From assembly GCA_046347015.1 (NCBI GenBank), contig JAXMHA010000004.1, positions 1-64,000 on the forward strand: DNA of 64,000 bases, given 5' to 3'. Source of the DNA: Dokdonella_A sp046347015. GTDB taxonomy: Bacteria; Pseudomonadota; Gammaproteobacteria; Xanthomonadales; Rhodanobacteraceae. A program made the position numbers and the translations under genes. Position 1 is the stretch's first letter; each line of letters begins with the position of its first letter. Below the pieces are notes generated by a model, which saw nothing but the letters and a program-made list of their open reading frames with translations, did no database searches and had not been told where the DNA came from. Shown here piece by piece: positions 34,324 through 43,120 of the stretch.

Positions 34324-36054
34324 ATGGACGCTACCGCGCCGCAGGTCTTCAAGTTTGGCGACTTCGTGCTGGACATCGGTCATCGCAGCCTGACCCGGCG
34401 TGGCGGACGGGCTCTGCCGTTGCGACCGAAGGTTTTCGAGACCCTGATCTATCTGGTTCGTCATCACGGTCAGGCGCTGACGAAACAGGAAATCATGCGT
34501 GGCGTCTGGGGTCACGAGTTCATCGAAGAGAACAATCTCAACCAGCACATTTCCACGCTGCGCGATGTGCTTGGAGATACGCGTGGCAACCCGCACTACA
34601 TTGCGACGTTGCCGCGGCACGGCTATTGCTTCGTGGCTGATGTTGGCGTCGATTTACTAACTGGCGCAGACAACCCGGTCAGGACACTGGCGATCCTCCC
34701 GTTTGAATCACTGGACGCGAGCCAGTGCGACAGTGCGCTCGAATTCGGAATGGCCGATGCGCTGATCCGGCGCCTGAGCGCGTTGCCCGAGATGATCGTG
34801 CGCCCACTCGCTTCCGTTCGCCAGTACGCGAGCACGGCCGGGGATCCGCGCCAGATCGGAGGAGAGCTCGGCGTCGACGCCATCCTTTCCGGAACGATAG
34901 GACGCTCGGGTACGCAGGTGAGAATTGGAATCCGGCTGCTGCATTGCGCGAGCGGCCGGCAGCTCTGGGCGGAAACGTTCGACGAACCATGGACCGAGCT
35001 GCTCGCCGTCGAGGACAGGATTTCGCAGCGCGTCGCCACAGCGGTAGCGCCTCACCTCGCCGCAGCTTCGAAATCGGAGCTGGCGCGCCGGCCGACGACG
35101 AACCTCGAGGCTTATGAGCTGTACCTGCGCGGCTGCTATCACGCCGGCAAGGTCTCGCCGGAAGGGATCAACACGGCCCTCGGCTTTTTCCAGCAGGCTA
35201 TCGAACGCGACCCGGACTTCGCGCTGGCACATGTCGGGCTCGCCGACATCTGGCGCATGCTGCCGATTGCGCGGGACGTACCCCCGCACGATGTCTTTCC
35301 AAAGGCGAAGGAAGCTATCGCGGCGGCGCTTTGCATCGATCCGATGTGCGCCGAAGCGCACACCCTGTCCGGCTTCATCGGGCTCTGGTACGACTGGGAC
35401 TGGGAGGCGTCGGAGCGGTCGCTGCGAACCGCGATAGCGATCAATCCGGGGCACGCCGAGGCGCGACTCGGCTACGCGCATCTGCTCTCGCACCTGGGGC
35501 GACACGACGAGGCGTTGTCACAGGTCGAACAGGCGCGAGGGCTCGACCCGTTTTCGCTTCGCATCAATGCACTGGAGGGAATGTTCCTCTTCTACGCGGG
35601 CCGCATCGATGCCGCGTACACACGCCTGCATCGCGCGCTCGAGCTGGAGTCGGGTTTCTGGGTCGCCAATGTGCAACTTGCCAAGGTGCAAATCACCCGC
35701 GGGGAGATCGTGGCGACGGAACGCAGCCTTGCCATCGCCGGACAGGGATCAGGCGGAAACAGCGAAGTACCGTCGTTGCTGGCCTACGCGCGTGGCGTGG
35801 CGGGCGATATCGCCGGTGGCAACGCCGCGTTGCATGAGCTCGAGGCCCGTGCGCGATTGCGGTACGTTCCGCCTTACAACCTCGCGATTGCGTACCTCGG
35901 ACTTGGCCGCGTCGATGACGCATTCGCGTGCCTGGAATCCGCGAAGGACGATCGGGACGTCCGTCTGACCTCGATTCGGGTCGAGCCGAAATGGAATACC
36001 GTGCGCGGGGACGCGCGCTTCGGGAAGATCGTGCGTGACCTGAGACTCGATTGA
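34324..36054 (+). CDS. Soluble winged-helix/TolB-like/TPR transcriptional regulator
   Basis: 576 residues: an OmpR/PhoB-type winged helix (about 8-105: LRPKVFETLIYLVRHHGQALT, quoted as LRPKVFETLIYLVRHHG, then KQEIMRGVWG and LPRHGYCFVA), a TolB-like domain (about 118-215: LAILPFESLDASQ, FGMADALIRRLSALPE, AILSGTIGRSG), then TPR repeats to the end. Unlike the homologue at 16373 there is no membrane helix, so it must sense a cytoplasmic signal or partner. ATG 34324 lies 8 nt after GGAGG. It diverges from a small secreted protein gene with a 139-bp spacer. Its 3' end abuts the tRNA-Ser repeat array. Confidence 0.88.
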   Translation: MDATAPQVFKFGDFVLDIGHRSLTRRGGRALPLRPKVFETLIYLVRHHGQALTKQEIMRGVWGHEFIEENNLNQHISTLRDVLGDTRGNPHYIATLPRHGYCFVADVGVDLLTGADNPVRTLAILPFESLDASQCDSALEFGMADALIRRLSALPEMIVRPLASVRQYASTAGDPRQIGGELGVDAILSGTIGRSGTQVRIGIRLLHCASGRQLWAETFDEPWTELLAVEDRISQRVATAVAPHLAAASKSELARRPTTNLEAYELYLRGCYHAGKVSPEGINTALGFFQQAIERDPDFALAHVGLADIWRMLPIARDVPPHDVFPKAKEAIAAALCIDPMCAEAHTLSGFIGLWYDWDWEASERSLRTAIAINPGHAEARLGYAHLLSHLGRHDEALSQVEQARGLDPFSLRINALEGMFLFYAGRIDAAYTRLHRALELESGFWVANVQLAKVQITRGEIVATERSLAIAGQGSGGNSEVPSLLAYARGVAGDIAGGNAALHELEARARLRYVPPYNLAIAYLGLGRVDDAFACLESAKDDRDVRLTSIRVEPKWNTVRGDARFGKIVRDLRLD

Positions 36055-36092
36055 TGATGACATCGGGAGGGCGCGCTGATTCCGGTGCCTGT

Positions 36093-36630
<538 letters not shown>

Positions 36631-36925
36631 AAAACCGTAGCGCACGGGCGTGTGACCGCGGCATCCGGCGCATTGTTCGCATCATCCCTGATGCTCACCC
36701 CTCGCCATGCTCGGGGCCAGCCTGCGGCTGTCCAAATTCGTTCCCGACGAATTTGTCGACCACTCTGCCACCTCTCCACAATCGGAGCGCGCGGGCGCGT
36801 GACAGTTGCGTCCGGCGCATTGCTCGCATCATCCCTGATGCTCGCCCCTCGCGGTGCTCGGGGCCAGCCTTGCGGCTGTCCCAATTCGCTCCCGGCGAAT
36901 TGGTCGACCACTCTGCCACCTCTCC
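36631..36925 (-). repeat. Tandem array upstream of tRNA-Ser(CGA): tRNA 5' ends plus element
   Basis: In tRNA sense, two units precede the gene. Each has GGAGAGGTGGCAGAGTGGTC then GA, identical to the tRNA 5' end (36904-36925 and 36756-36777). An element copy follows (36821-36903; about 36674-36755), then AATGCGCCGGA, which is the next stretch of the same tRNA, and a related spacer of about 35 bp leading into the next GGAGAGG. The period is about 148 bp. Thus each unit is a tRNA 5' half split by the element exactly at TCGA. Confidence 0.85.
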
Positions 36926-36963
36926 GGAGGCGGATGCGTCAGTTCGGTGACGCTGGGGCGCGC

Positions 36964-36992
36964 ATGATACGAAGCCCGGTGCCCGCACACAA
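36964..36992 (-). promoter_or_regulatory. Promoter of the tRNA-Ser(CGA) unit
   Basis: On the minus strand TTGTGT (36987-36992), 17 bp, then TATCAT (36964-36969). It lies about 40 bp before the first split tRNA 5' half, so the precursor would run through both decoy halves before the real tRNA. A very similar promoter precedes tRNA-Ser(GGA). Confidence 0.55.
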
Positions 36993-37049
36993 CTTTCAGT
37001 GCCCGGTCGCGCGCTAGACTGCGACTTGCGTTCGATTGCGGGGTGTGCG

Positions 37050-37442
37050 ATGGATCCGATCCGGATACCGGTTTCGTATGGCGAGCTGATCGACAAGCTG
37101 ACGATCCTCGAAATCAAGGTGGAGCGGGTCACGGATGCAGCGCGCCGGGCGCATGTTGCCCATGAACTCGAGGTGTTGCAGGCGAGCTGGATGGCCGATC
37201 CGGCGTCACGTATCGACATCGGGGCCGAAACGGCGAAGCTCCGTGCCGTCAACGTCGCGCTGTGGGACATCGAGGACCGGCTGCGCGACAAGGAACGTGG
37301 CAAGAATTTCGACGAAGAGTTCATCTCGCTCGCGCGTTCGGTCTACTTCAAGAATGACGATCGCGCACGGATCAAGCGCGAGATCAACGACAAGCTGGGC
37401 TCGCCGCTGATTGAAGAGAAGTCCTACGCGCCGTACCGCTGA
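37050..37442 (+). CDS. DUF6165 family protein
   Basis: 130 residues matching the DUF6165 pattern: N-terminal IRIPVSYGELIDKLTILEIK, then VERVTD, an ALWDIEDRLRDKER helix, FISLARSVYFKNDDRARIK and a C-terminal SYAPY. It is a small, helical, cytoplasmic protein with no known activity, often located near LPS or polysaccharide genes. Here it is adjacent and convergent to a family 9 glycosyltransferase, consistent with that trend. ATG 37050 was chosen because it gives the family N-terminus MDPIRIPVSYGEL; an upstream start (36999) adds unrelated residues. Confidence 0.85.
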   Translation: MDPIRIPVSYGELIDKLTILEIKVERVTDAARRAHVAHELEVLQASWMADPASRIDIGAETAKLRAVNVALWDIEDRLRDKERGKNFDEEFISLARSVYFKNDDRARIKREINDKLGSPLIEEKSYAPYR

Positions 37443-37465
37443 ATCCCGCCGGGCGATGCGCGTGG

Positions 37466-38536
37466 CTATGGAGCCGCTCCGGCCCGCGGCATCCCGGCGG
37501 CGGCGAATGCGTCCAGTCGTTCAATCACGGCATCAACATCGACGAGATCCATGACGCCCGGATATTCGAGTTTCGTGCCCCACTGCAGGGCGTCGGCCGG
37601 AACGCCGCGGAACTTGCGCGCCGCGGCGTCGTAGCGGTCGACGCACCAGCGCCGATCCGAGTACGGGCCGGAACGCTCGGGGTTGCTTGCCGCGTGGAGG
37701 CCGAGCACCGCCGTACCCGCAGCATTGGCCATGTGCATCGGCCCGGAATCGGGGCACAGCACGAGGCGGGCGCGGCCGAGCATCGCGAACAGGCTCTTCA
37801 GCGTGTCGCGCCCGGTGAGGTCGAGTGGGCGCGAGCGGGTGCACGCGAGGATTGCGTTGGCAAAGTCACGATCGAACGCACCCGGTCCGCCCGTCAGCAC
37901 GACGCGCCAGCCGAGGTGCGACGAGGCATGGTCCATGACCGCGGCGATACGATCGGGACGCCAATTGCGGACGCGGTGGCTGGAACAGGGCGCCACCAGC
38001 AACACGGGTTCGTCATCGGGAAGGTGCCGGGCCGCGAACTCCGCGGCGTCGTCCGGCACTGGAATGTCCCAAGCTACCCGTTGCTGGCGCAGTCCGAGTG
38101 GTTCGAGGAAGCTGCCGATGGCGTCGAGGACGTGCTGGCGCCAGCCGGAGGCAATCGTGCGATTGACGAACAGGCGCTGCAGGTCTTTCGATCGCGCGTG
38201 GTCGTAGCCGATCTTGATCGGCGCGTGCACATGGCGGCTCAGCAGGCTTGCGCGCAGCGCGACCTGCATGTGCAGCAGCACGTCGAACGTGCGGCCTCGC
38301 AGCGCCTTGCGCAATACGGTGCCGCCACCGCGCTTGCCGACCGCAATGAAATCGACTCCCGGGATGTCTCCGAGCAGGCGGTGCTCGAGCCGGCCGATGA
38401 TCCAGGTGATCGCGGTATCCGGCCATGATCGCTGCAGCGTACGTACCAGGGGCACGACGTGCGTGACATCGCCGATCGCGGAAGTCCGCAGCAGGCATAT
38501 CGATCGTGGCGGGCTGGACGATGGCGAATGGGACAT
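37466..38536 (-). CDS. Glycosyltransferase family 9 (heptosyltransferase-like)
   Basis: 356 residues, GT-B fold, adding heptose or a similar sugar to the LPS inner core at the inner membrane. Family blocks are ICLLRTSAIGDVTHVVPLVRTLQ (in parts: LLRTSAIGDV, VPLVRTLQ), WIIGRLEHRLLGDIPGVDF, VDVLLH-type FDVLLHMQVALRASLLS, then the nucleotide-sugar region LLVAPCSSHRVRNWRPDRI, VLTGGPG and CPDSGPMHMANAAGT with LGLHAASNPERSGPY. Acceptor and donor cannot be told from sequence; heptosyltransferase I/II or WaaQ-like are all possible. It stands near kdkA (38968), separated by a MITE, indicating an LPS-core locus. Confidence 0.9.
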   Translation of the reverse strand: MSHSPSSSPPRSICLLRTSAIGDVTHVVPLVRTLQRSWPDTAITWIIGRLEHRLLGDIPGVDFIAVGKRGGGTVLRKALRGRTFDVLLHMQVALRASLLSRHVHAPIKIGYDHARSKDLQRLFVNRTIASGWRQHVLDAIGSFLEPLGLRQQRVAWDIPVPDDAAEFAARHLPDDEPVLLVAPCSSHRVRNWRPDRIAAVMDHASSHLGWRVVLTGGPGAFDRDFANAILACTRSRPLDLTGRDTLKSLFAMLGRARLVLCPDSGPMHMANAAGTAVLGLHAASNPERSGPYSDRRWCVDRYDAAARKFRGVPADALQWGTKLEYPGVMDLVDVDAVIERLDAFAAAGMPRAGAAP

Positions 38537-38541
38537 AATGC

Positions 38542-38835
38542 CTAGGGGATGCTCTGATCAAACCCACGTAGGCGGCATGATGTCCAGAAGGTTTGCAGAT
38601 TGGCGTGCGTGGCGCAGCCCAGACTGGCGGTCTGGGCAAGACGCGCGCGACAATATGAGGGCCTTCTGGACATCACCTCGGCATTTGAAATCAATCGGTT
38701 GAGGCCGGTCAGTCTGCCGTCATCTCCTCGGCCCGCCGTCTCGACAGACCGCCAGTCTGCCTTCGCCGACGGTCCTGCGATCTGCCGGCAGACAGACCGG
38801 TGACGCCTGCGCGGGTTTGATCAGAGCATCCCTAG
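38542..38835. mobile_element. MITE with about 30-bp inverted ends and CTAG target duplication
   Basis: The left end GGGATGCTCTGATCAAACCC (from 38546) is matched in inverted orientation by GGGTTTGATCAGAGCATCC (ending 38831). The match extends over about 30 bp with a few mismatches. CTAG at 38542-38545 and 38832-38835 is a 4-bp target duplication of the YTAR type used by IS5-family elements. The 286-bp body encodes no transposase. It holds further inverted repeats (GATGTCCAGAAGG near 38579 with CCTTCTGGACATC near 38663; AGACTGGCGGTCT). It is probably a non-autonomous derivative mobilised in trans, lying between the GT9 gene and kdkA. Confidence 0.75.
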
Positions 38836-38967
38836 GGAGCAATGATCGGCTGCCCGGCTCCTCGTCCGGCCGGTTTGCGGATGGCGCGACGCAAACCTCG
38901 TTGGCACCATCGGGGACGGCAGTGTCCCGGATCGCGTCCTTGCCCGCAACGCGGGCTTTGGAGTGGG

Positions 38968-39711
38968 ATGGATGCTCGAACCACCAGCAGCGCCGACGAC
39001 ATGATCGTCAGTGGCCCGCTTGCCGTCACGCCGGAGCGGGACTGGTTCGATCCGGCGCACTGGCTCGCGCGGGGTTTGGCCCGCCCCGCGGGAGCGGGCC
39101 GTGGCGGCGCGTGGTTCGTCGACACGCCGCTCGGACCCTGCGTGCTGCGCCACTACCGGCGCGGTGGCCTGATGCGGCATCTGAGTACCGACCGCTACGT
39201 CTGGACGGGCGCGGCGGCGACACGATCGTTCCGCGAGTTGCGCCTGCTCGAGCGCCTCGTTGCCGGTGGCTTGCCGGCACCGGTGCCGGTTGCCGCGCGC
39301 TACCGGCGCCAGGGATTCCGCTATCGCGCCGACATCCTGCTGCGGCGCCTCGATGGCGCGACGACGCTGGCTGCGCAGGTGCTGGCCCCCGATGTCGACG
39401 CGGAACTGGCTGCCAAGGTCGGCACGATGGTCGCGCGCTTCCACGCCGCGGGCATCTGCCACGCCGACCTCAATGCGCACAACATCCTGGTGGGCATGGA
39501 CGGAGCAACGTGGCTGATCGATTTCGATCGCGGCTGCGAGCGCCAGCCGAAGGAGCGCTGGCGGCGCGCCAACCTGCACCGCCTGCGGCGCTCGCTCGCG
39601 AAGATCGGAGCCGACCGCAGCGTGCCGGAATTCGAGCAGCGTTGGTGGCGGGCGCTGCTCGATGCGTACGACCGGGCCTACACCGGATTCGGCGCGGAGA
39701 TGCGAACGTGA
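38968..39711 (+). CDS. kdkA: 3-deoxy-D-manno-octulosonic acid kinase
   Basis: Phosphorylates the single KDO residue of lipid A-KDO at O-4, as in Haemophilus and Xanthomonas-type LPS. The 247-residue eukaryotic-like kinase fold shows FVDTPLGPCVLRHYRRGG near the N-terminus, the catalytic HADLNAHNILVG and the metal site WLIDFDRG. ATG 38968 follows GGAG; upstream in-frame residues come from the sequence next to the MITE. Its GTGA junction couples it to the MBL-fold gene. With GT9 and kdsA, it points to an inner core carrying one phosphorylated KDO (inference from family knowledge). Confidence 0.9.
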   Translation: MDARTTSSADDMIVSGPLAVTPERDWFDPAHWLARGLARPAGAGRGGAWFVDTPLGPCVLRHYRRGGLMRHLSTDRYVWTGAAATRSFRELRLLERLVAGGLPAPVPVAARYRRQGFRYRADILLRRLDGATTLAAQVLAPDVDAELAAKVGTMVARFHAAGICHADLNAHNILVGMDGATWLIDFDRGCERQPKERWRRANLHRLRRSLAKIGADRSVPEFEQRWWRALLDAYDRAYTGFGAEMRT

Positions 39712-40490
39712 CGGGCGGCACGACGTCATGGACGCTGCGCTTCCTCGGCGTCGGTGGCGCGCAATCGCCGGAACTCGGCTCGGCATCCGGCGCCATCGAA
39801 GTCGATGGGCGGCCGATCCTGATGATCGATTGCGGAGCAGAGGCTTTGCAGGCCTACCTGCGCCAGTACGGCGAGCCCCCGACGGCGGTTTACGTCACGC
39901 ATGCCCATCTCGACCACGTCGGTGGGATGGAGCGCCTGTTCCACCGGATCTGGTTCGATGCCGAGTGGCGCGGCCGTGTCCGGCTGATCATGCATGCCGC
40001 GCTCGTGCCCCTGGTGCAGCAGCGGGTTGCGGACTACCCGGAAGTCCTCGCCGAAGGCGGTGTGAATTACTGGGACGGATTCAGGCTCGTTCCGGTATCC
40101 TCATCGTTCTGGCTCGAGGACTGGCGGTTCGAAGTGTTCGCCACACGCCATCATGCGCCGATGACGTCGTTCGGCGTTGCGTTGCCGGGCAGTTTCGTCT
40201 GGACGGGCGACACGCGGCCGATCCCGGAAATGCTCGCGGTGCACGCGGGGCGGGGGGAACTCGTCGCGCACGATTGCGCACTCGTCGGCAATCCATCGCA
40301 CACGGGCCTCGACGATCTTGCGCGCGAGTATCCGGAAGAGCTGCGCCAGCGGCTGGTGCTGTACCACTACGCGACGGAAGCGGATGCCGAAGCGATGCGG
40401 ACCGCCGGATATCGCGTGGCACGCAATGGGGAAGCGTTCGCGCTGGCCCGGCCGGCACGGTCCGCCGGCGCGGGCGAGGGGAACGCGTAA
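39708..40490 (+). CDS. MBL-fold metallohydrolase
   Basis: 260 residues of the metallo-beta-lactamase superfamily. The metal site is THAHLDHVGG, an earlier Asp lies in LMIDCGAEAL, a further His in TRHHAPMTSFG, then WTGDTRPIPE and HDCALVGNPSHTGLDDL (in parts), and LVLYHY near the end. The layout is close to the RNase Z/phosphodiesterase-like subgroup rather than beta-lactamases. The substrate is unknown. GTG 39708 overlaps the kdkA stop, and its TAA overlaps the moaA ATG, so it is translationally tied to both. Confidence 0.88.
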   Translation: MTGGTTSWTLRFLGVGGAQSPELGSASGAIEVDGRPILMIDCGAEALQAYLRQYGEPPTAVYVTHAHLDHVGGMERLFHRIWFDAEWRGRVRLIMHAALVPLVQQRVADYPEVLAEGGVNYWDGFRLVPVSSSFWLEDWRFEVFATRHHAPMTSFGVALPGSFVWTGDTRPIPEMLAVHAGRGELVAHDCALVGNPSHTGLDDLAREYPEELRQRLVLYHYATEADAEAMRTAGYRVARNGEAFALARPARSAGAGEGNA

Positions 40491-41530
40491 TGGGTTACGA
40501 GGCGTTCGACCAGGCGACGACGGCGACGCGCGATTTGCGGGGCCGCGCGCTCGCGGACTTGCGCATCTCGGTGCTCGACCGCTGCAACTTCCGGTGCCCC
40601 TATTGCATGCCGGAAGAGCGTTATCCGCGTGATCACGTGTTCCTCGCCAAGGCCGAACGGCTGCGCTTCGAGGAGATTGCGCGCCTCGCGCGGGTGTTCG
40701 TGTCGCTGGGCGTGCGCAAACTGCGCCTGACCGGTGGCGAACCGCTGCTGCGTCGCGACCTGCCGGAACTGGTGCGTCTCCTCGCTGCGATTCCCGGCGT
40801 CGAGGATCTCGCGCTGACGACGAACGGCAGCCTGCTCGCGAAACAGGCACAGGCGCTGCGCGATTCCGGCTTGATGCGGCTGACGGTGAGCCTCGATGCG
40901 CTCGATCCCGCCATCTTCCGCCGGATGTCGGGTGGCCGCGGCGAAGTCGGCGACGTGTTGGCCGCGATCGCGGCGGCCGAACGCGCCGGATTCACGCGAA
41001 TCAAGGTCAACGCGGTCGTCCTCCGCGGCGTCAACGACGGACAGGTCGTCGACCTCGTCGGCCATTTCCGTGGCACCGGCCACGTCGTCCGCTTCATCGA
41101 ATACATGGACGTCGGCACCTGCAACGGCTGGGACCGCCGGCAGGTCGTGCCGAGCGGCGAACTGCGGGCAAGAATCGGGGAACGCTGGCCGTTGGTGCCG
41201 CTGGCGCCGAATTACCGTGGCGAAGTGGCGCGTCGCTGGGCGCTCGCCGATGGCAGCGGTGAAATTGGTTTCATCAGTTCGGTCACCGAACCATTCTGCG
41301 GTGGCTGCACGCGCGCGCGCCTGTCGGCGGACGGGCGGCTCTACACGTGCCTGTTCGCCGGTGTCGGCCATGACCTGCGCGGACCGCTTCGCGCCGGCGC
41401 CAGCGACGCCGACCTCGCGGGGCTCATTGGTGCCGTGTGGCGGGTGCGCAGCGACCGGTACAGCGAACTGCGCAGCGAACAGGGAAAGGAGTCCGGTGGC
41501 CGCAAGGAAATGTACGAGATGGGCGGCTGA
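40490..41530 (+). CDS. moaA: GTP 3',8-cyclase MoaA
   Basis: Radical-SAM enzyme that, with MoaC, turns GTP into cyclic pyranopterin monophosphate. 346 residues. The SAM cluster CNFRCPYC has Cys32, 36 and 39; LRLTGGEPLLRRDL, TTNGSLLAK and SLDALDP follow. The C-terminal cluster CGGCTRARLSADGRLYTC carries three Cys. The usual C-terminal GG is present (EMGG). ATG 40490 overlaps the upstream TAA; its stop overlaps the moaC ATG. It is the first gene of a tight moaA-C-D-E operon. Confidence 0.97.
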   Translation: MGYEAFDQATTATRDLRGRALADLRISVLDRCNFRCPYCMPEERYPRDHVFLAKAERLRFEEIARLARVFVSLGVRKLRLTGGEPLLRRDLPELVRLLAAIPGVEDLALTTNGSLLAKQAQALRDSGLMRLTVSLDALDPAIFRRMSGGRGEVGDVLAAIAAAERAGFTRIKVNAVVLRGVNDGQVVDLVGHFRGTGHVVRFIEYMDVGTCNGWDRRQVVPSGELRARIGERWPLVPLAPNYRGEVARRWALADGSGEIGFISSVTEPFCGGCTRARLSADGRLYTCLFAGVGHDLRGPLRAGASDADLAGLIGAVWRVRSDRYSELRSEQGKESGGRKEMYEMGG

Positions 41531-42063
41531 TGGCGCACCGGACGAAATCCGCCAGAGGCACGGTGGAAGGCCGTCCGCAACACTTGACGCATGTTGATCC
41601 GGCCGGCCGGCCGGGCATGGTCGACGTCGCCGGCAAGCCGCCCACCCGGCGCACCGCGACCGCCGTTGCCACCGTCGTGTTTCCGGCCCCGGTCGCGCGG
41701 ACGTTGCGCGCAGCCGGCCTGCGGTCCGCAAAAGGTGCGATCGTCGACACCGCGATCATTGCCGGCACGATGGCGGCGAAGCGAACCGGAGAAATGATTC
41801 CGTTCTGTCACCCGCTGGCCATCGAGAACTGTTCCATCTCGGTGCGGTTCCGGACCGCGACACGGCTCCAGATCCGCTGCAGCGTGTCGATCACGCACCG
41901 CACCGGAGTCGAGATGGAGGCGCTGACCGGCGCCACCGTCGCGGCGCTGACCGTGTATGACATGTGCAAGGCGCTGTCGCACGAGATCGTCATCGCCGAG
42001 GTGCGCCTCGTCGAGAAGGCGGGCGGGCGGCGGCGCGTGCGCGCCGGCAAGGTCGTCGCATGA
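41530..42063 (+). CDS. moaC: Cyclic pyranopterin monophosphate synthase MoaC
   Basis: Second half of step one in molybdenum cofactor synthesis. The 177-residue product has LTHVDPAGRPGMVDVAGK near the N-terminus, AKRTGEMIPFCHPLAIENC (catalytic His/Lys region) and EMEALTGATVAALTVYDMCKA. The C-terminus carries an Arg/Lys-rich tail (GGRRRVRAGK). ATG 41530 overlaps the moaA stop (TGATG); its own stop overlaps moaD (ATGA). Confidence 0.96.
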   Translation: MAHRTKSARGTVEGRPQHLTHVDPAGRPGMVDVAGKPPTRRTATAVATVVFPAPVARTLRAAGLRSAKGAIVDTAIIAGTMAAKRTGEMIPFCHPLAIENCSISVRFRTATRLQIRCSVSITHRTGVEMEALTGATVAALTVYDMCKALSHEIVIAEVRLVEKAGGRRRVRAGKVVA

Positions 42064-42299
42064 AGGTCAGAGTGCTGTATTTCGCCAGTCTCGCGGATCG
42101 CGCCGGTTGCCGGGAGGAGGATCGCGACAGCCGCGCGTCGTCGCTGGCCGCACTGTATGCCGAGGTCGCCACCACGCACGGGTTCACGATGCCGGCGGAA
42201 CGCATCCGCGTCGCCGCCAATGGCGCATTTGCCGAATGGAGCCGTCCGGTCGCCGACGGCGACGAGATCGCGTTCCTGCCGCCGGTGTCGGGAGGATGA
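42060..42299 (+). CDS. moaD: Molybdopterin synthase small subunit MoaD
   Basis: Ubiquitin-like sulfur carrier. 79 residues: KVRVLYFASLADRAG, RVAANGAFAEW, ADGDEIAFLPPVSGG. The terminal Gly-Gly becomes the thiocarboxylate donated to precursor Z by MoaE. ATG 42060 overlaps moaC, and the stop overlaps the moaE ATG. Confidence 0.95.
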   Translation: MKVRVLYFASLADRAGCREEDRDSRASSLAALYAEVATTHGFTMPAERIRVAANGAFAEWSRPVADGDEIAFLPPVSGG

Positions 42300-42751
42300 A
42301 ACGCTTCCGCCTCAGCGGTACGCCGATCGACGTGGCTGCGGAACGGGGAGTGCTGGTGCTTGATGGCGCCGGCGCCGTGATCGAGTTTGATGGACGCGTG
42401 CGGAATCACAACGACGGGCGGGCCGTGGAAGCGCTTGACTATCAGGCGTACGCGCCGCTTGCCGAAGATGAGGGCAACGCAATCCTCGCCGAGGCGATGG
42501 CCCGCTTCCGGATCGTCGATGCGCGCGCCGTGCACCGGACGGGCGCGCTCGAGATTGGCGACATCGCGGTCTGGATCGGCGTCAGCGCGGGGCACCGCGG
42601 TGCCGCGTTCGATGCTTGCCGCTTCGTCATCGACGAGATCAAGCGGCGCGTGCCGATCTGGAAGCGGGAACACTACGTCGAGGGCGATTCGGACTGGCTG
42701 CATCCGGACGGGACGGCAGCCGATGGCCCAGCGGAACAAACCGCCGGCTGA
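42296..42751 (+). CDS. moaE: Molybdopterin synthase catalytic subunit MoaE
   Basis: Inserts two sulfurs into cPMP using thiocarboxylated MoaD. The 151-residue product has GAVIEFDGRVRNHNDGRAVEALDYQAY (in parts: IEFDGRVRNHNDGR, LDYQAY), VHRTGALEIGDIAVWIGVSAGHR, the active-site KREHYVEG and a C-terminal WLHPD. ATG 42296 sits 5 nt after GGAGG and overlaps moaD. It is the last gene of the operon, convergent with the SRP RNA gene 45 bp away. Confidence 0.95.
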   Translation: MKRFRLSGTPIDVAAERGVLVLDGAGAVIEFDGRVRNHNDGRAVEALDYQAYAPLAEDEGNAILAEAMARFRIVDARAVHRTGALEIGDIAVWIGVSAGHRGAAFDACRFVIDEIKRRVPIWKREHYVEGDSDWLHPDGTAADGPAEQTAG

Positions 42752-42796
42752 CGCAGCGGCTACCGTGCCGCCTCGCGGCACGCAGTCGCCTGCGAG

Positions 42797-42909
42797 GGTG
42801 GCAGCCCCGCCAGCCACATCCCGGCACCCGAATCACCTGCTACCGTTGCTTCCTTCCGGACCTGGCGGGGTTTGCAGGCTATCGTCGCGGGAGGACCGGC
42901 GGGGCCACC
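42797..42909 (-). ncRNA. ffs: Signal recognition particle RNA (4.5S)
   Basis: The minus strand shows the invariant SRP core CAGGTCCGGAAGGAAGCA with the GGAA tetraloop and symmetric loop, followed by GTGCCGGGATGTGGCTGG as in E. coli 4.5S RNA. The ends pair (GGTGGCCCCGCC with GGCGGGGC...CCACC), giving a hairpin of about 113 nt. The 5' and 3' ends are set from this pairing and are good to a few bases. Confidence 0.93.
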
Positions 42910-43006
42910 ATGACTCGCCGAATCCGGTGTCGATGAAGGATCCGGTCGTTGAAAGCGAGTTGACCAAACCCGCCTTCGTTGAAACTCGTTGAAACCCCGT
43001 CGTGTA

Positions 43007-43120
43007 TGGCGGAGAGGGCGGGATTGCTCGCATCATCCCTGATGCTCACCCCTCGCTGCGCTCGGGGCCAACCTGCGGTTGTCCCAATTCGTTCCCGACG
43101 AATTGGTCGAACCCGCGGGT
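43007..43120 (-). repeat. tRNA-Ser 3'-end duplication carrying element copy 6
   Basis: In tRNA sense: GGGTTCGA (within 43107-43120), element of 82 bp (43025-43106), then ATCCCGCCCTCTCCGCCA (43007-43024). The tail matches this tRNA's own 3' end (CCCGCC), not the CCCACC version of the other loci. Its tail lies 157 bp from the true tRNA 3' end. Both true and duplicated tails are followed by TACACGACGRGGTTTC. Confidence 0.85.
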
